Assembly: GCF_017811755.1 (NCBI RefSeq)
Contig: NZ_JADDJF010000001.1
Location: 62,001 to 126,000, forward strand
DNA length: 64,000 bases
Source of the DNA: Pararhodobacter sp. SW119
GTDB lineage: Bacteria > Pseudomonadota > Alphaproteobacteria > Rhodobacterales > Rhodobacteraceae
Direction: 5' to 3'
Below the pieces are notes generated by a model. The model saw only the letters and a list, made by a program, of their open reading frames with translations. It was not told the DNA's origin and did not search any database. The translations under genes and the position numbers were made by a program. Shown here piece after piece: positions 42,652 to 52,877 of this stretch (its first letter is position 1; every line of letters begins with the position of its first letter).

Positions 42652-44277
42652 ATGGACGGTGATTTCGACTATCTGATCGTGGGTGCCGGTTCCGCCGGTT
42701 GCGTGCTCGCCGAACGCCTGTCAGCCGACGGGCGCACGCGCGTCCTGGTGCTGGAGGCCGGCGGCAGCGACCGGCGGTTTTTCGTCCATATGCCGCTGGG
42801 CTACGGCAAGCTCTTTTTCGACCCGCGGGTCAACTGGTGCTACCGGACCGAACCCGACCCCGGACTGGCCGGGCAGGCGGATTACTGGCCGCGCGGCAAG
42901 GTCCTGGGCGGGTCGTCGTCGATCAACGCGATGGTCTGGGTGCGCGGGCACCGGCAGGATTACGAGGATTGGCAGGCCGCCGGAAACCCCGGCTGGGGCT
43001 GGGACGCGGCGCGCGCCGCCTATTGCGCCATCGAGGATAACGAGGATGGCGGGTCGGACTGGCGCGGCGCCGGTGGGCCGCTTTTCATCCGGTCGAACCG
43101 CGCCCCCGCCCATCCGCTGGTCGAGCCGTTTCTGGCGGCCTGCGAAAGCGCCGGCCTGAAGCGCAATGCCGACTTCAACGGCGCCGAACAGGATGGCGTC
43201 GGCATGTATCAGATGACCATCCGGGGTGGGCGCCGCAACTCGGCCGCGCGGGCCTTCCTCTATCCGGCGGTGGCGCGCGGCAATGTCGCGCTGCGCACCG
43301 GGGCGCAGGTCACGCGCATCCTGTTCGATGGCGCCCGCGCGACCGGCCTCGAATACCGCTGGAAGGGTGCCACCCACACCGCCCGCGCGGGCGAGGTCAT
43401 CCTGTCCGGCGGCGCGGTGAACTCGCCGCAGCTTCTGATGCTGTCCGGCGTGGGGCCGGGGCAGGGCCTTCAGGCGATGGGTGTGCCCGTGCGACTGGAC
43501 CAGCCGAATGTCGGCGCGCATCTGAGCGACCATCAGGGCCTGAACTATACCTGGCGCGCGCGCGTGCCGACGCTGAACGACATGCTGCGCCCCTGGTGGG
43601 GCAAGCTGCGCGTGGGGCTGCGCTATCTGGCGCGCCGCGACGGGCCGCTGGCGCTGTCGATCAACCACGCCGGCGGGTTCTTCCGCACCGATCCGGCGCG
43701 GGACCGGCCGAACATGCAGCTATATTTCCAGGCCTTCTCGACCCTGCTGCCGCGGCTGGGCGAGCGACCGGTGCTCAGCCCCGACCCGTTTTCAGGCCTG
43801 TCGATCGGGCTGTCGAACTGCCGTCCGGCCAGTCGCGGGCGGATCGAACTGCGCAGCCCCGATCCCTTCGCGCCGCCGCGGATCTTCGCCAATGCCTACG
43901 CGGCCGATGCCGATGTGGCCGAGATGCTGGCCGCGGTGAAGCTGTTGCGCCGGATCGCGGCGGCCCAGCCGCTGGCCGGTCTGCTGGAGGAGGAGTTGCG
44001 CCCTGGCCCGCAGGTGCAGTCGGATGACGATCTGGTGGCCGATCTGCGCGCGCGCAGCGGCACGGTCTACCACCCCTCCTGCACCTGCCGGATGGGGGCC
44101 GATCCGGCGCAATCGGTGGTCGACCCGCGCCTGCGCGTGCGCGGTCTGGAACGGCTGAGGGTCTGCGATGCCTCGGCCTTTCCCAGCCTGATCGCCGGGA
44201 ACACCAACGCGCCGGCCATGCTGATGGGCTGGATCGGCGCCGGGCTGATGATCGAGGATCGACGCCGCGTCGGATAG
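42652..44277 (+). CDS. GMC-family FAD-dependent oxidoreductase (choline/alcohol dehydrogenase-like)
   Basis: 541 residues. FAD-binding DYLIVGAGSAGCVLAERLS at the N-terminus, the GMC signature GKVLGGSSSINAMVWVRGHR, GAVNSPQLLMLSGVGP, and the C-terminal YHPSCTCRMG with the catalytic His region, closing with NTNAPAMLMGWIGAGLMI. Such enzymes oxidise choline or other alcohols with a membrane or quinone acceptor; the substrate is not decided by sequence. A choline role would fit the homocysteine methyltransferase nearby, but this is inference. Confidence 0.9.
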   Translation: MDGDFDYLIVGAGSAGCVLAERLSADGRTRVLVLEAGGSDRRFFVHMPLGYGKLFFDPRVNWCYRTEPDPGLAGQADYWPRGKVLGGSSSINAMVWVRGHRQDYEDWQAAGNPGWGWDAARAAYCAIEDNEDGGSDWRGAGGPLFIRSNRAPAHPLVEPFLAACESAGLKRNADFNGAEQDGVGMYQMTIRGGRRNSAARAFLYPAVARGNVALRTGAQVTRILFDGARATGLEYRWKGATHTARAGEVILSGGAVNSPQLLMLSGVGPGQGLQAMGVPVRLDQPNVGAHLSDHQGLNYTWRARVPTLNDMLRPWWGKLRVGLRYLARRDGPLALSINHAGGFFRTDPARDRPNMQLYFQAFSTLLPRLGERPVLSPDPFSGLSIGLSNCRPASRGRIELRSPDPFAPPRIFANAYAADADVAEMLAAVKLLRRIAAAQPLAGLLEEELRPGPQVQSDDDLVADLRARSGTVYHPSCTCRMGADPAQSVVDPRLRVRGLERLRVCDASAFPSLIAGNTNAPAMLMGWIGAGLMIEDRRRVG

Positions 44278-44366
44278 CCCGCGCGACAACCGACCGCTGC
44301 GCGTGGGGGTTTCGCTGCGCGCGCGAACCGCCTATGTCATGCCGAAACCATCCGCGAGAGGCGAAG

Positions 44367-45188
44367 ATGTCGGACAACGCCCCCCAGACCAGACCGCAGT
44401 CGAAGGCGATTGCGGATGCCCAGACGGTCACTTCGGTCCGTCACTGGACCGACAGCCTGTTTTCGTTTCGCTGCACGCGTCCGCAAAGCCTGCGGTTCCG
44501 TTCGGGCGAATTCGTGATGCTGGGGCTTCTGGACGAACGCGGCAAGCCGCTTCTGCGCGCCTATTCCATCGCCTCGCCCAGTTGGGACGACGCGCTGGAA
44601 TTCTATTCGATCAAGGTCCCCGATGGTCCGCTGACCTCGCGCCTGCAGCATATCGTTCCGGGCGACGCCATCATCCTGCGTCCGAAACCCGTCGGAACGC
44701 TGGTTCATGACGCGCTGCTGCCGGGAAAGCGGCTGTGGTTCCTGTCCACCGGCACCGGCATCGCGCCCTTCGCCAGCCTGGTCCGCGACCCCGAGACCTA
44801 CGAGAAGTACGATCAGGTGATCCTGATGCACACCTGCCGCGAGAAGGCGGAACTGGAATACGGGCGCGAACTGATCGAGGACCTGCGCAACGACCCCCTG
44901 ATCGGCGAGATGGTCGAGGGCAAGCTGCTCTACTATCCCACGACCACACGCGAGCCGTCCGAGCGGATGGGCCGGGTGACCGAGAACCTCGCCTCGGGCC
45001 GGGTGTTTCAGGATCTGGGTATCGACGGGCCGATGGACCCGGCACGCGACCGGGCGATGGTCTGCGGCTCCTTGGCCTTCAACCTTGACATCAAGACGAT
45101 CCTCGAAGGGTGGGGGCTGCGCGAAGGCGCCAATTCCGACCCGGCCGAGTACGTGGTCGAAAAGGCCTTTGTCGGCGACGGCGTCTGA
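44367..45188 (+). CDS. fpr: Ferredoxin--NADP+ reductase
   Basis: 273 residues from ATG 44367 (MSDNAPQTRPQSKAIADAQTVTSVRHWTDSLFSFRCTRP). FAD site LLRAYSIASPSWDD (RxYS), NADP site STGTGIAPFASLVRD and the C-terminal CGSLAFNLDIKTILEGWGLREGANSDPAEYVVEKAFVGDGV are those of bacterial Fpr. Moves electrons between NADPH and ferredoxin or flavodoxin, e.g. for oxidative stress defence. The last residues AYVVEKAFVG are the Fpr-type C-terminus. Confidence 0.95.
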   Translation: MSDNAPQTRPQSKAIADAQTVTSVRHWTDSLFSFRCTRPQSLRFRSGEFVMLGLLDERGKPLLRAYSIASPSWDDALEFYSIKVPDGPLTSRLQHIVPGDAIILRPKPVGTLVHDALLPGKRLWFLSTGTGIAPFASLVRDPETYEKYDQVILMHTCREKAELEYGRELIEDLRNDPLIGEMVEGKLLYYPTTTREPSERMGRVTENLASGRVFQDLGIDGPMDPARDRAMVCGSLAFNLDIKTILEGWGLREGANSDPAEYVVEKAFVGDGV

Positions 45189-45261
45189 CCGCCACGCAAC
45201 ATCACGAAGAAGAATGGCCCCTGGAAAGCGGGGGCCGCTTGCCCGGATTCGGACGCCCAAA

Positions 45262-45339
45262 CCAGATGTTTCGTTTCGGTTAACAGCGTTTGACTATGTG
45301 CACAAAATCAACACGTTGAAGAATTGTCCGCATGCGGAC
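45262..45339 (-). repeat. Composite element, copy F
   Basis: Minus strand: dyad GTCCGCATGCGGAC at 45326-45339 (centre 45332/45333), CAA-N4-TTGA, and TTAACCGAAACGAAAC reading down from 45283, 49 nt from the centre. It starts 50 nt beyond the stop of the coiled-coil gene on the same strand, in the gap convergent with fpr. Confidence 0.82.
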
Positions 45340-45388
45340 GCCTGCTTTCACCGGCCTTCTGCAAGGAGAAAGCCGGCTGCGGCAGCGG

Positions 45389-46075
45389 TTACATGTCGAG
45401 CATGCTGCGCACCTGCGCCAGCGCGGCTTCCTGCGCGTCGGGGTCGTTGCGGGCGCTTTCCAGCAGGGCGCGTGCGGCGCTGCGGTTGATCGCGTCCAGT
45501 TCCGAGGCTTCGATGACCTGCATCGCGCGGTCGAAATCGAACCCTTCCTCGGTGAACAACCCCTCGGCCTCCGCCTCGGCCAGGGTGGGGGCGTCGGTTC
45601 CCGCCTGTCGCATCGCCTCGGTTTCGGCCTCGGCGGCCTCGACCTGATCGCGGATCGTCTGTTGCGCCTCGTTGACCAGGGCCTCGGCCTCGGCCTCGGC
45701 CTCGTCGCCCGCGGCCAGCGCCCGGTCGATCGCTTCCTGCGCGCGTGCCTCGGCTTCGGCGGCGGCTTCTTCCTGCGCCTCGAGGATCTCGCTGATGGTG
45801 CTTTCGGCGGCTTCGCCGGCTTCGGAGGCATCCTCCATCGCCCGATCGATCAGCGCCTCGGGGTCGGTCGCCTCCGGTTCCGCAGCGGCGCCGTCATCTT
45901 CCGGGAGCATCGGCTCGGGGTCCTCGATGACCGGGTCATCCGTCGTCTCGTCCTCGGTTGCCGGAAGCTCGGGGGCGCTGACGGGCGCAGGCGCGGGTGC
46001 CGGCTCGTCCTGGACCAGCCAATAGCCGACGGCCGCCGCGATGACGATCACGATGATGATCAGAGCCTTCTTCAT
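45389..46075 (-). CDS. Membrane-anchored acidic coiled-coil protein, hypothetical
   Basis: 228 residues: a single N-terminal membrane helix ([20 protein letters not shown], 2-21), a Pro/Glu/Asp-rich spacer (about 22-75) and a long Ala/Glu heptad coiled coil (about 80-190, [36 protein letters not shown]). The body is strongly acidic. Composition resembles periplasmic spacer or scaffold proteins; no catalytic motif and no recognised family. It is divergent from infC. Confidence 0.75.
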   Translation of the reverse strand: MKKALIIIVIVIAAAVGYWLVQDEPAPAPAPVSAPELPATEDETTDDPVIEDPEPMLPEDDGAAAEPEATDPEALIDRAMEDASEAGEAAESTISEILEAQEEAAAEAEARAQEAIDRALAAGDEAEAEAEALVNEAQQTIRDQVEAAEAETEAMRQAGTDAPTLAEAEAEGLFTEEGFDFDRAMQVIEASELDAINRSAARALLESARNDPDAQEAALAQVRSMLDM

Positions 46076-46302
46076 GGCAGCCTCCGTTTTTCGATGGCGC
46101 CTCTTTAGTGCACTTGGCTACTGAAAGGCAATCGACAGGCATCAGAAAGATCGCGCAGACGCAGAAATCGGCGCGACATCACCCGGTGACGCGCCGCCGG
46201 GATCCGCCTGCGTCGAATCGCACGTCAGGTGTAGAATCGCTTGTCAGTTCAGGCGGCGCGGTCTATTTTCGCGCGCGCTTGATCCACAGAAGGAAGACAC
46301 CC

Positions 46303-46842
<540 letters not shown>

Positions 46843-46871
46843 ACCCGTTGCCCATGCCCTGACCGTTCACT

Positions 46872-46902
46872 CCGGCGCGCGAAAGTGCGCCGGTTCGTTT
46901 TT
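46872..46902 (+). terminator. Rho-independent terminator of infC
   Basis: CCGGCGCGC / GTGCGCCGG stem with a GAAA tetraloop (46881-46884), followed by TTCGTTTTT. 29 nt after the infC stop. Confidence 0.88.
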
Positions 46903-46951
46903 GCGGACCCTGCGACCGTGGTCGACGGCGCATGCGCCTTGCCCGCGCCTT

Positions 46952-47986
46952 TCAGTTGCCTTGCGACGGGCCCGTGCCGTTCCCGACCCGGTTGTAGTGA
47001 TACCGCGCCGCTTCTTCCGCCAGCATGTCGGCAAGGCAGGCATCATGGGTGCGCATCTGCGCGATGACTGCCCGGCGGCCGCGCGCGTCATGGGTCTGCA
47101 GGATGCGCCGCAGCACGGTCGAACGCCCGCGCGGACGCGACAGGAAATCGTCCTGCTCGATGATGGCCTCGACCGGGCTGCCCAGGGTCAGAAGCGCGTT
47201 GTGACTGGCCAGCGCCAGATAGGCGCCGCTGAGGCAGGTGGCGCGCGTTTCGTGGCAATCCCGCGAACAGATTGCGTCCAGCGGCGCGGCCAAGGGGGCC
47301 TCCGCCAGCCAGCCGGACAGTTGTAACGGATCGAAGGTTCCTTCGACCAGGGCGCGCTGCAGGCTGTCGGCGGCGATGCGATCCAGAAGCTCCGCACTCC
47401 GCTCGCCGGTAGATCCGCGCCAGAGAAGATAGATCGTATCGGGGGGCACCTGGGCCGGGTCCCGATCGCGCAGGCCCGGATTTTCACGCGCAGCCAGCGC
47501 GACCATCGCCTCGCGCGCGGCGCGCGCCTCTCCCATCGCCTCGAAACGCTCGATGACTTCGGGGCCGGTCGCGGGGTTCATCAGGGCCAGCCAGGCCGAC
47601 CCCAGCGGATGATCGGAAAGCGCGTGCAGCCAGCTTCGTCCCGACACGCCACCGGGCTGGCGCATCAGGGTGATACGTTGCGCGCGCGGCAGATGCGCCA
47701 GCCATGGACCCTGCAACGCCGGCGTCTTGTCGATGATCGCCAGCAGCAGTTGCGCCGCCTTGTTGCCGTCGTGGGCCAGCCGGCTGATCGCAGGCAGCGC
47801 GGTTTCCTCGTCGTTGTCGAGCCAGTTTTCGACGGCTACCGTCAGCGCCGGATGCTCGGCGCCGGGAAGGTCGGCCTTGGTCAGCGCGGGGCCTGCGGAC
47901 AGGAATACCGCGCCGACAAGCCCCACGCAGCCGAGCGCGCGCGCGGCTCTGCGCTGCAGGCGCCTGATCAATGGTCCAAACGGCAC
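46952..47986 (-). CDS. Exported or membrane-anchored helical repeat protein, hypothetical
   Basis: 344 residues from GTG 47984-47986 (VPFGPLIRRLQRRAARALGCVGLVGAVFLSAGPALTKAD), a plausible basic-hydrophobic signal; longer in-frame starts add a non-signal leader. The body is Ala/Leu-rich helical, with SEL1-like ISRLAHDGNKAAQLLLAIIDKTPAL and repeats, and a Cys pair in DAICSRDCHETRATC that could form disulfides, which suits the periplasm. No family recognised. Convergent with infC, and 129 nt downstream of the DsbA-like gene on the same strand. Confidence 0.6.
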   Translation of the reverse strand: MPFGPLIRRLQRRAARALGCVGLVGAVFLSAGPALTKADLPGAEHPALTVAVENWLDNDEETALPAISRLAHDGNKAAQLLLAIIDKTPALQGPWLAHLPRAQRITLMRQPGGVSGRSWLHALSDHPLGSAWLALMNPATGPEVIERFEAMGEARAAREAMVALAARENPGLRDRDPAQVPPDTIYLLWRGSTGERSAELLDRIAADSLQRALVEGTFDPLQLSGWLAEAPLAAPLDAICSRDCHETRATCLSGAYLALASHNALLTLGSPVEAIIEQDDFLSRPRGRSTVLRRILQTHDARGRRAVIAQMRTHDACLADMLAEEAARYHYNRVGNGTGPSQGN

Positions 47987-48115
47987 GATATGCGTTTCCC
48001 TCGCGCGGGCGTGCGCCCCCCGACGCCGCCGCTTGGCGGCATCTTGCGAAATCCCGCGCGGGGGGTGCAAGTGCAAAAACGTCGACGAATGCGGCGAAAT
48101 CGCCCTTGGCAATCC

Positions 48116-48871
48116 TCAGTCCCTGAGCGTCCCGGCCAGGTTGTGCAACTCTTCCGAGGGCAGGAAACCCCGGATCAGTTGCCCGTTCTCGGGCCCGCCC
48201 ATGACGAAGGTCGGGGTGCCGTTGATCTGCAGGCGTTGCGCCAGGGCACGGTTTTCCGCAAGGATCGCCGTGATCTCGTCGCTGCCCATCCGCGCGGTCA
48301 CGGCATCGGGGTCGAGGTCCAGTTCGACCGCGATGGCGCGGGTCACGGTTTCGGTCAAGTCGCCGTTCAGCGTCAGCAGGCGCTCGTGCACCGCCTCGTA
48401 GGCTTCATCGCCGCCAAGCTGCAGGACCGAGATCGCCAGTCGCGAGGACAGTTCCGACTGCGCGCCGAGGATCGGAAATTCCTTGATCACGAAGCGGACG
48501 TTTCCATCGAGCGCCACGAAATCCATCACGTGGTCGAAGGCGCGCCGGCAGAAGCTGCAGCGGTAGTCGACGAATTCGACCAGGGTCAGGTCGCCGTCGA
48601 GGTTGCCGCCGACCCAGGAATGCGCGTCGGAAAAGATGTCCTCGGCGTTGATCTCGATCAGCGCCAGATCCATGTCGGCCTGCGCCGCGGCATTGCGATT
48701 CTCGAACTCGGCCACCGCCTCGAACAGGACTTCCGGATGCTCAAGCAGATAGGCGCGGATCTCGGCCCGCAGGGCGGTGCGTTCGGCATCGCTGTAGGTG
48801 TCTTGCGCAGCGGCGGGCGCGGCAAGGGCAAGCCCGGCGGCAAGCAGCGGGACGAGAGGCAGAAAAGGCAT
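48116..48871 (-). CDS. DsbA-family thiol:disulfide interchange protein
   Basis: 251 residues from ATG 48869-48871. Signal peptide MPFLPLVPLLAAGLALAAPAAAQ, a helical Com1-type N-domain (TALRAEIRAYLLEHPEVLFEAVAEFENRN), then the thioredoxin fold: LVEFVDYRCSFCRRAFDHVMDF with active-site CSFC, KEFPILGAQSELSSRLAI, and cis-Pro GTPTFVMGG. This is the DsbA/Com1/BdbD subgroup, likely an oxidant of periplasmic thiols. The gene is divergent from the PBP1A gene. Confidence 0.93.
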   Translation of the reverse strand: MPFLPLVPLLAAGLALAAPAAAQDTYSDAERTALRAEIRAYLLEHPEVLFEAVAEFENRNAAAQADMDLALIEINAEDIFSDAHSWVGGNLDGDLTLVEFVDYRCSFCRRAFDHVMDFVALDGNVRFVIKEFPILGAQSELSSRLAISVLQLGGDEAYEAVHERLLTLNGDLTETVTRAIAVELDLDPDAVTARMGSDEITAILAENRALAQRLQINGTPTFVMGGPENGQLIRGFLPSEELHNLAGTLRD

Positions 48872-49045
48872 GACAGCTCCTGGTTGGAGGTTTCCTGCCT
48901 TTTGCGCTGTCCGGCGGGCCGAGATCAAGCCCACCCGTATCCGCGCACCGCATCGTGAAGATTGGCGCGGCATTCGACGCCGTGTCGCTTTTGACCCCTG
49001 CCGCGCAAGCGCGTATAGAACAACCTTGGTGAAGGAGCCTGTCTC

Positions 49046-51580
49046 GTGTTGCGTTTCATTCTGTCGTTCTTTGGAGGGATCTTCAGCTTTCTGGTGCTGG
49101 GGATCAGTGCCGTTGCCCTGACCGTGGGCGGCGTCATCTGGATGTACACGCGCGATCTTCCCAGTCACGAGCAGTTGGCGAACTACACGCCGCCGACCAT
49201 CAGCCGGATCTACTCGGGCGAGGGGCAACTGATCGACGAGTTTGCCCAGGAGCGGCGGCTCTTCGTGCCGATCGGCGACATTCCCGAGCAGGTGAAGCAC
49301 GCCTTCATCTCGGCCGAGGATCGGAATTTCTATGATCACGCCGGCTTCGATCCGCTGGCAATGGTGTCGGCGCTTCGTGATGCGGTGGTCAGCCGTGGCC
49401 AGACGCTGCGCGGCGCCTCGACCATCACGCAGCAGGTGATGAAGAACTTCCTGCTGTCGGGCGACCGCACGGGCGAGCGCAAGATCCGCGAGATCATCCT
49501 CGCCTACCGGGTCGAGCAGACGCTGTCGAAAGACCAGATCCTCGAGCTCTACCTCAACGAGATTTTCCTGGGGCAGAACTCCTACGGGGTGGCTGCGGCG
49601 GCGCAGAGCTATTTCAACAAGACGCTGGACCAGTTGGACCTGCACGAGGCGGCGTTTCTGGCCGCCCTTCCGCAGGCGCCGTCCGAGTATCATCCGGTCC
49701 GCGCGCGCGAACGGGTGACAGGTCGGCGCAACTGGATCCTGGGCCAGATGGTCGAGAACGGCTACATTGACCCCGATCTGGCCGAAGCGGCGGCGGAAGA
49801 ACCGCTGCTGACCGTCCAGTCGGGCGACGTCATCGCCTTCCGTGAGGCGCTGCCCCCGCGCGACTACTTTACCGACGAAATCCGCCGCCAGCTTTCCTCG
49901 AGCTTCGGCGAATCCGAGTTTTTCACCGGCGGGCTGAGCATCCGCGCGACCGCGCATCCCGAGCTGCAGGTCAGCGCCGCGCAGGCGCTTCGGGGCGCGC
50001 TGGAGAACTATGACCGCAGTCTGGGGCGCTGGCGGGGAACCGGTCTGCGCCTTGAAGCCGACGATCTGGGTTCCGAGGAACTCTGGCGCGCGGGCTTGTC
50101 GCGGATGCGTGTGGCCCGCGACGTGACCCTTGGCAACCGCTGGCATCCGGCCGTGGTGCTTTCCGTCGAGGGCGGCACCGCGACCCTGGGGATTGAGGAC
50201 GCGGACGAACCCGGCACCGTCGAGAACAGTGATCTGGACTGGGCGCGCGGGTCCCTCGCCGACAACCTGGATGTCGGCGACGTGGTCCATGTCCGCCCCA
50301 TCACCCGCGACGAGGATGGCGGTTTCGTGCGCTGGTCGCTGCGCCAGGTGCCCGAGGTGCAGGGCGCGTTCATGGCGATGGACGTGAACACCGGCCGGGT
50401 GATCGCCATGCAGGGCGGCTTCTCGTACCAGCATTCGGTCTTCAACCGCGCCACGCAGGCCATGCGCCAGCCCGGTTCGGCCTTCAAGCCCTTCGTCTAC
50501 GCGGCGGCACTCGATTCCGGCTTCACCCCCGCGACCATCGTCATCGACGCGCCGATCGAGTTGGAGACCGCGCAGGGCATCTGGCGGCCGACCAACGCCT
50601 CCAACCAGTTCTACGGTCCGATCCCCGTGCGCACCGGGATCGAGATGTCGCGCAACCTGATGACCGTGCGACTGGCGCAGGAAGTCGGCATGGACGTGGT
50701 CGCGGGCTATGCCGAACGCTTCGGCGTCTACGACCGGATGCAGCCGTTCCTCGCCAACTCGCTGGGCAGCCAGGAGACGACGCTTTTCCGCATGGTCGCG
50801 GCCTACGCCATGTTCGCCAATGGTGGCGAGCGGGTGGAACCGACGCTGGTCGACCGCGTGCAGGACCGCTGGGGGCGCACCGTCTACCGCCACGACCAGC
50901 GCACCTGCCTGAACTGCGACGACGCCGCCCTGCGCCCCGGCGCCGCGCCGGCGATCAGCGCGCAGCGTGCCCGCGTGATGGATGCGATCACCGCCTTTCA
51001 GCTGACCTCGATGATGGAGGGGGTGGTGCAGCGCGGTACTGCGGCGCGTACCGTCAACCTCTCGGTTCCCGTCGCCGGCAAGACCGGCACCACGAACGAG
51101 GCGCGCGACGTCTGGTTCGTCGGCTACACCTCGAACATCGTGGCGGGTTGCTACATCGGCTATGACCGGCCGCGCCCGCTGGGCCGCGGTGCCTCGGGCG
51201 GGGGGATGTGCGGGCCGGTCTTCACGCGCTTCATGCAGGACGCGGTCGCCGAATTCGGCGGCACGCGTTTTGCCGTGCCACCGGGTGGTCGCTTTATCCG
51301 CATCGACCGGCGCACGGGCGAGCGGTTGCCGGACGACGCCTCGGGCGCCGATGTCGTGGCCGAGTATTTCCGCGAAGGGGCCGAGCCTGTCTTCGGCATC
51401 GGCGCGCTGATCGATGGCGGATTCGCGATGGGGGTGAACCTGCCGATGTTCAGCCGCGATCAGGACGCGGATGACGAATGGACCGGGGATGCCACCGGCG
51501 GTACGGGCGGCACCGGGGGGACCGGCGGCGCGGGTGGTGCGGCGACCTTCGGCACCGTCAGCTCCGGCGGTCTCTACTGA
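49046..51580 (+). CDS. mrcA: Penicillin-binding protein 1A (bifunctional glycosyltransferase/transpeptidase)
   Basis: 844 residues from GTG 49046 with GAAGGAG upstream. N-terminal membrane helix (about 5-30), glycosyltransferase motifs FISAEDRNFYDHAGFD and GASTITQQVMKNFLL, transpeptidase motifs SAFK (PGSAFKPFVYAAALDSG), SRN (EMSRNLMT) and KTGT (AGKTGTTNEARDVWF). An OB-like insertion lies between the domains, as in class A PBPs of this lineage. The C-terminus ends in a Thr/Gly-Gly low-complexity tail (TGGTGGTGGTGGAGG). Confidence 0.96.
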   Translation: MLRFILSFFGGIFSFLVLGISAVALTVGGVIWMYTRDLPSHEQLANYTPPTISRIYSGEGQLIDEFAQERRLFVPIGDIPEQVKHAFISAEDRNFYDHAGFDPLAMVSALRDAVVSRGQTLRGASTITQQVMKNFLLSGDRTGERKIREIILAYRVEQTLSKDQILELYLNEIFLGQNSYGVAAAAQSYFNKTLDQLDLHEAAFLAALPQAPSEYHPVRARERVTGRRNWILGQMVENGYIDPDLAEAAAEEPLLTVQSGDVIAFREALPPRDYFTDEIRRQLSSSFGESEFFTGGLSIRATAHPELQVSAAQALRGALENYDRSLGRWRGTGLRLEADDLGSEELWRAGLSRMRVARDVTLGNRWHPAVVLSVEGGTATLGIEDADEPGTVENSDLDWARGSLADNLDVGDVVHVRPITRDEDGGFVRWSLRQVPEVQGAFMAMDVNTGRVIAMQGGFSYQHSVFNRATQAMRQPGSAFKPFVYAAALDSGFTPATIVIDAPIELETAQGIWRPTNASNQFYGPIPVRTGIEMSRNLMTVRLAQEVGMDVVAGYAERFGVYDRMQPFLANSLGSQETTLFRMVAAYAMFANGGERVEPTLVDRVQDRWGRTVYRHDQRTCLNCDDAALRPGAAPAISAQRARVMDAITAFQLTSMMEGVVQRGTAARTVNLSVPVAGKTGTTNEARDVWFVGYTSNIVAGCYIGYDRPRPLGRGASGGGMCGPVFTRFMQDAVAEFGGTRFAVPPGGRFIRIDRRTGERLPDDASGADVVAEYFREGAEPVFGIGALIDGGFAMGVNLPMFSRDQDADDEWTGDATGGTGGTGGTGGAGGAATFGTVSSGGLY

Positions 51581-51667
51581 TCCTGCCCTTGCCGGTCGGG
51601 CGCACGCGCGCTATCAGACCGACCCAACCGCGCCCCTCCGGGCGCCACGTTTTCAGGACGTTTGTTC

Positions 51668-52795
51668 ATGCGTGCAGAGACACAGGCCTGGATCGAAGGT
51701 ATCCGCAAGTCGCTGGCACTGCTGGCGCAGCGGATGGACCGGGACACGGCGACGTTCCGGCTCGAGGAATTCGACGCGATGATCGAGGATCCGAACCTGT
51801 GGAACGACCCGGCACGCGCCCAGAAGCTGATGCGTGAGCGGCAGATGTTGATGGAGGCGCTGACCACCCATGACTCGATTGCCCGGGATCTGCAGGACAA
51901 TATCGACCTGATCGAATTGGGCGAGGCGGAGGGCGATACCGAGGTCGTGACCGAGGCCGAGGCCGCGCTCAAGGCGCTCGCCACGAAAGCCGCCGAGAAG
52001 GAACTGGAGGCGTTGCTGGACGGGGAGGCCGACGGCAACGACACCTATCTGGAAATCAACGCCGGCGCCGGTGGCACCGAAAGCTGCGACTGGGCGTCGA
52101 TGCTGGCGCGGATGTATGTCCGCTGGGCCGAAAAGAAAGGCTACAAGGTCGAGCTGACCTCGGAAAGCGCGGGCGAGGAGGCGGGCATCCGCTCGGCCAC
52201 CTACCGCATCTCGGGGAACAACGCCTTTGGTTGGCTGAAATCGGAATCCGGCGTCCACCGGCTGGTGCGCATCTCGCCGTATGACAGCGCCGCGCGGCGC
52301 CATACCTCGTTCAGTTCGGTCTGGGTCTACCCGGTGGTCGACGACAATATCGAGATCACCGTGCCCGACAACGAGATCCGCATCGACACCTATCGGTCCT
52401 CGGGCGCCGGAGGGCAGCACGTCAACACCACCGACTCGGCCGTGCGCATCACCCACCTGCCGACCGGCATCGTCGTGACCTCCAGCCAGAAGTCCCAGCA
52501 CCAGAACCGGGCCGTCGCCATGGAGGCGCTGAAATCCCGACTTTACGAGCTGGAACTGCGCAAGCGCACCGAGGCGATCGAGGCGCAGCACGATGCCAAG
52601 GGCGACGCCGGCTGGGGCAACCAGATTCGCAGCTACGTGCTGCAGCCCTACCAGATGGTGAAGGACCTGCGCACGGGGTACGAGACATCGGACACGCAGG
52701 GCGTTCTCGACGGCGACTTGGACGCGTTCATGGCCGCGACGCTGGCGCAGGATGTCGCCGGCAAAAGCCGGTCCGAGGCGCAGGCCGCCGATTGA
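51668..52795 (+). CDS. prfB: Peptide chain release factor 2
   Basis: 375 residues from ATG 51668. [14 protein letters not shown], the anticodon-like region [23 protein letters not shown] (SPY in place of the enterobacterial SPF), and the catalytic GGQ loop [22 protein letters not shown] are present. The frame is continuous, so there is no programmed +1 frameshift as in E. coli prfB. It is 87 nt downstream of the PBP1A gene. Confidence 0.97.
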   Translation: MRAETQAWIEGIRKSLALLAQRMDRDTATFRLEEFDAMIEDPNLWNDPARAQKLMRERQMLMEALTTHDSIARDLQDNIDLIELGEAEGDTEVVTEAEAALKALATKAAEKELEALLDGEADGNDTYLEINAGAGGTESCDWASMLARMYVRWAEKKGYKVELTSESAGEEAGIRSATYRISGNNAFGWLKSESGVHRLVRISPYDSAARRHTSFSSVWVYPVVDDNIEITVPDNEIRIDTYRSSGAGGQHVNTTDSAVRITHLPTGIVVTSSQKSQHQNRAVAMEALKSRLYELELRKRTEAIEAQHDAKGDAGWGNQIRSYVLQPYQMVKDLRTGYETSDTQGVLDGDLDAFMAATLAQDVAGKSRSEAQAAD

Positions 52796-52877
52796 CCGCT
52801 TCGCGCTGGCGGGCGATCATTTGTCTTGCGCGCAGGTGCGTTGCGCACTTATCCTGCGCGAAAGAGGAGGATTTGCG

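Noticed and set aside
42417-42653. Small minus-strand protein gene before the GMC oxidoreductase
   Set aside because: The 78-codon frame has a helical-looking stretch but no ribosome site, no recognised family and overlaps the GMC start; an opposite-strand frame is equally plausible.
51581-51700. Programmed frameshift in prfB
   Set aside because: The release factor frame is continuous from its ATG with no internal stop.
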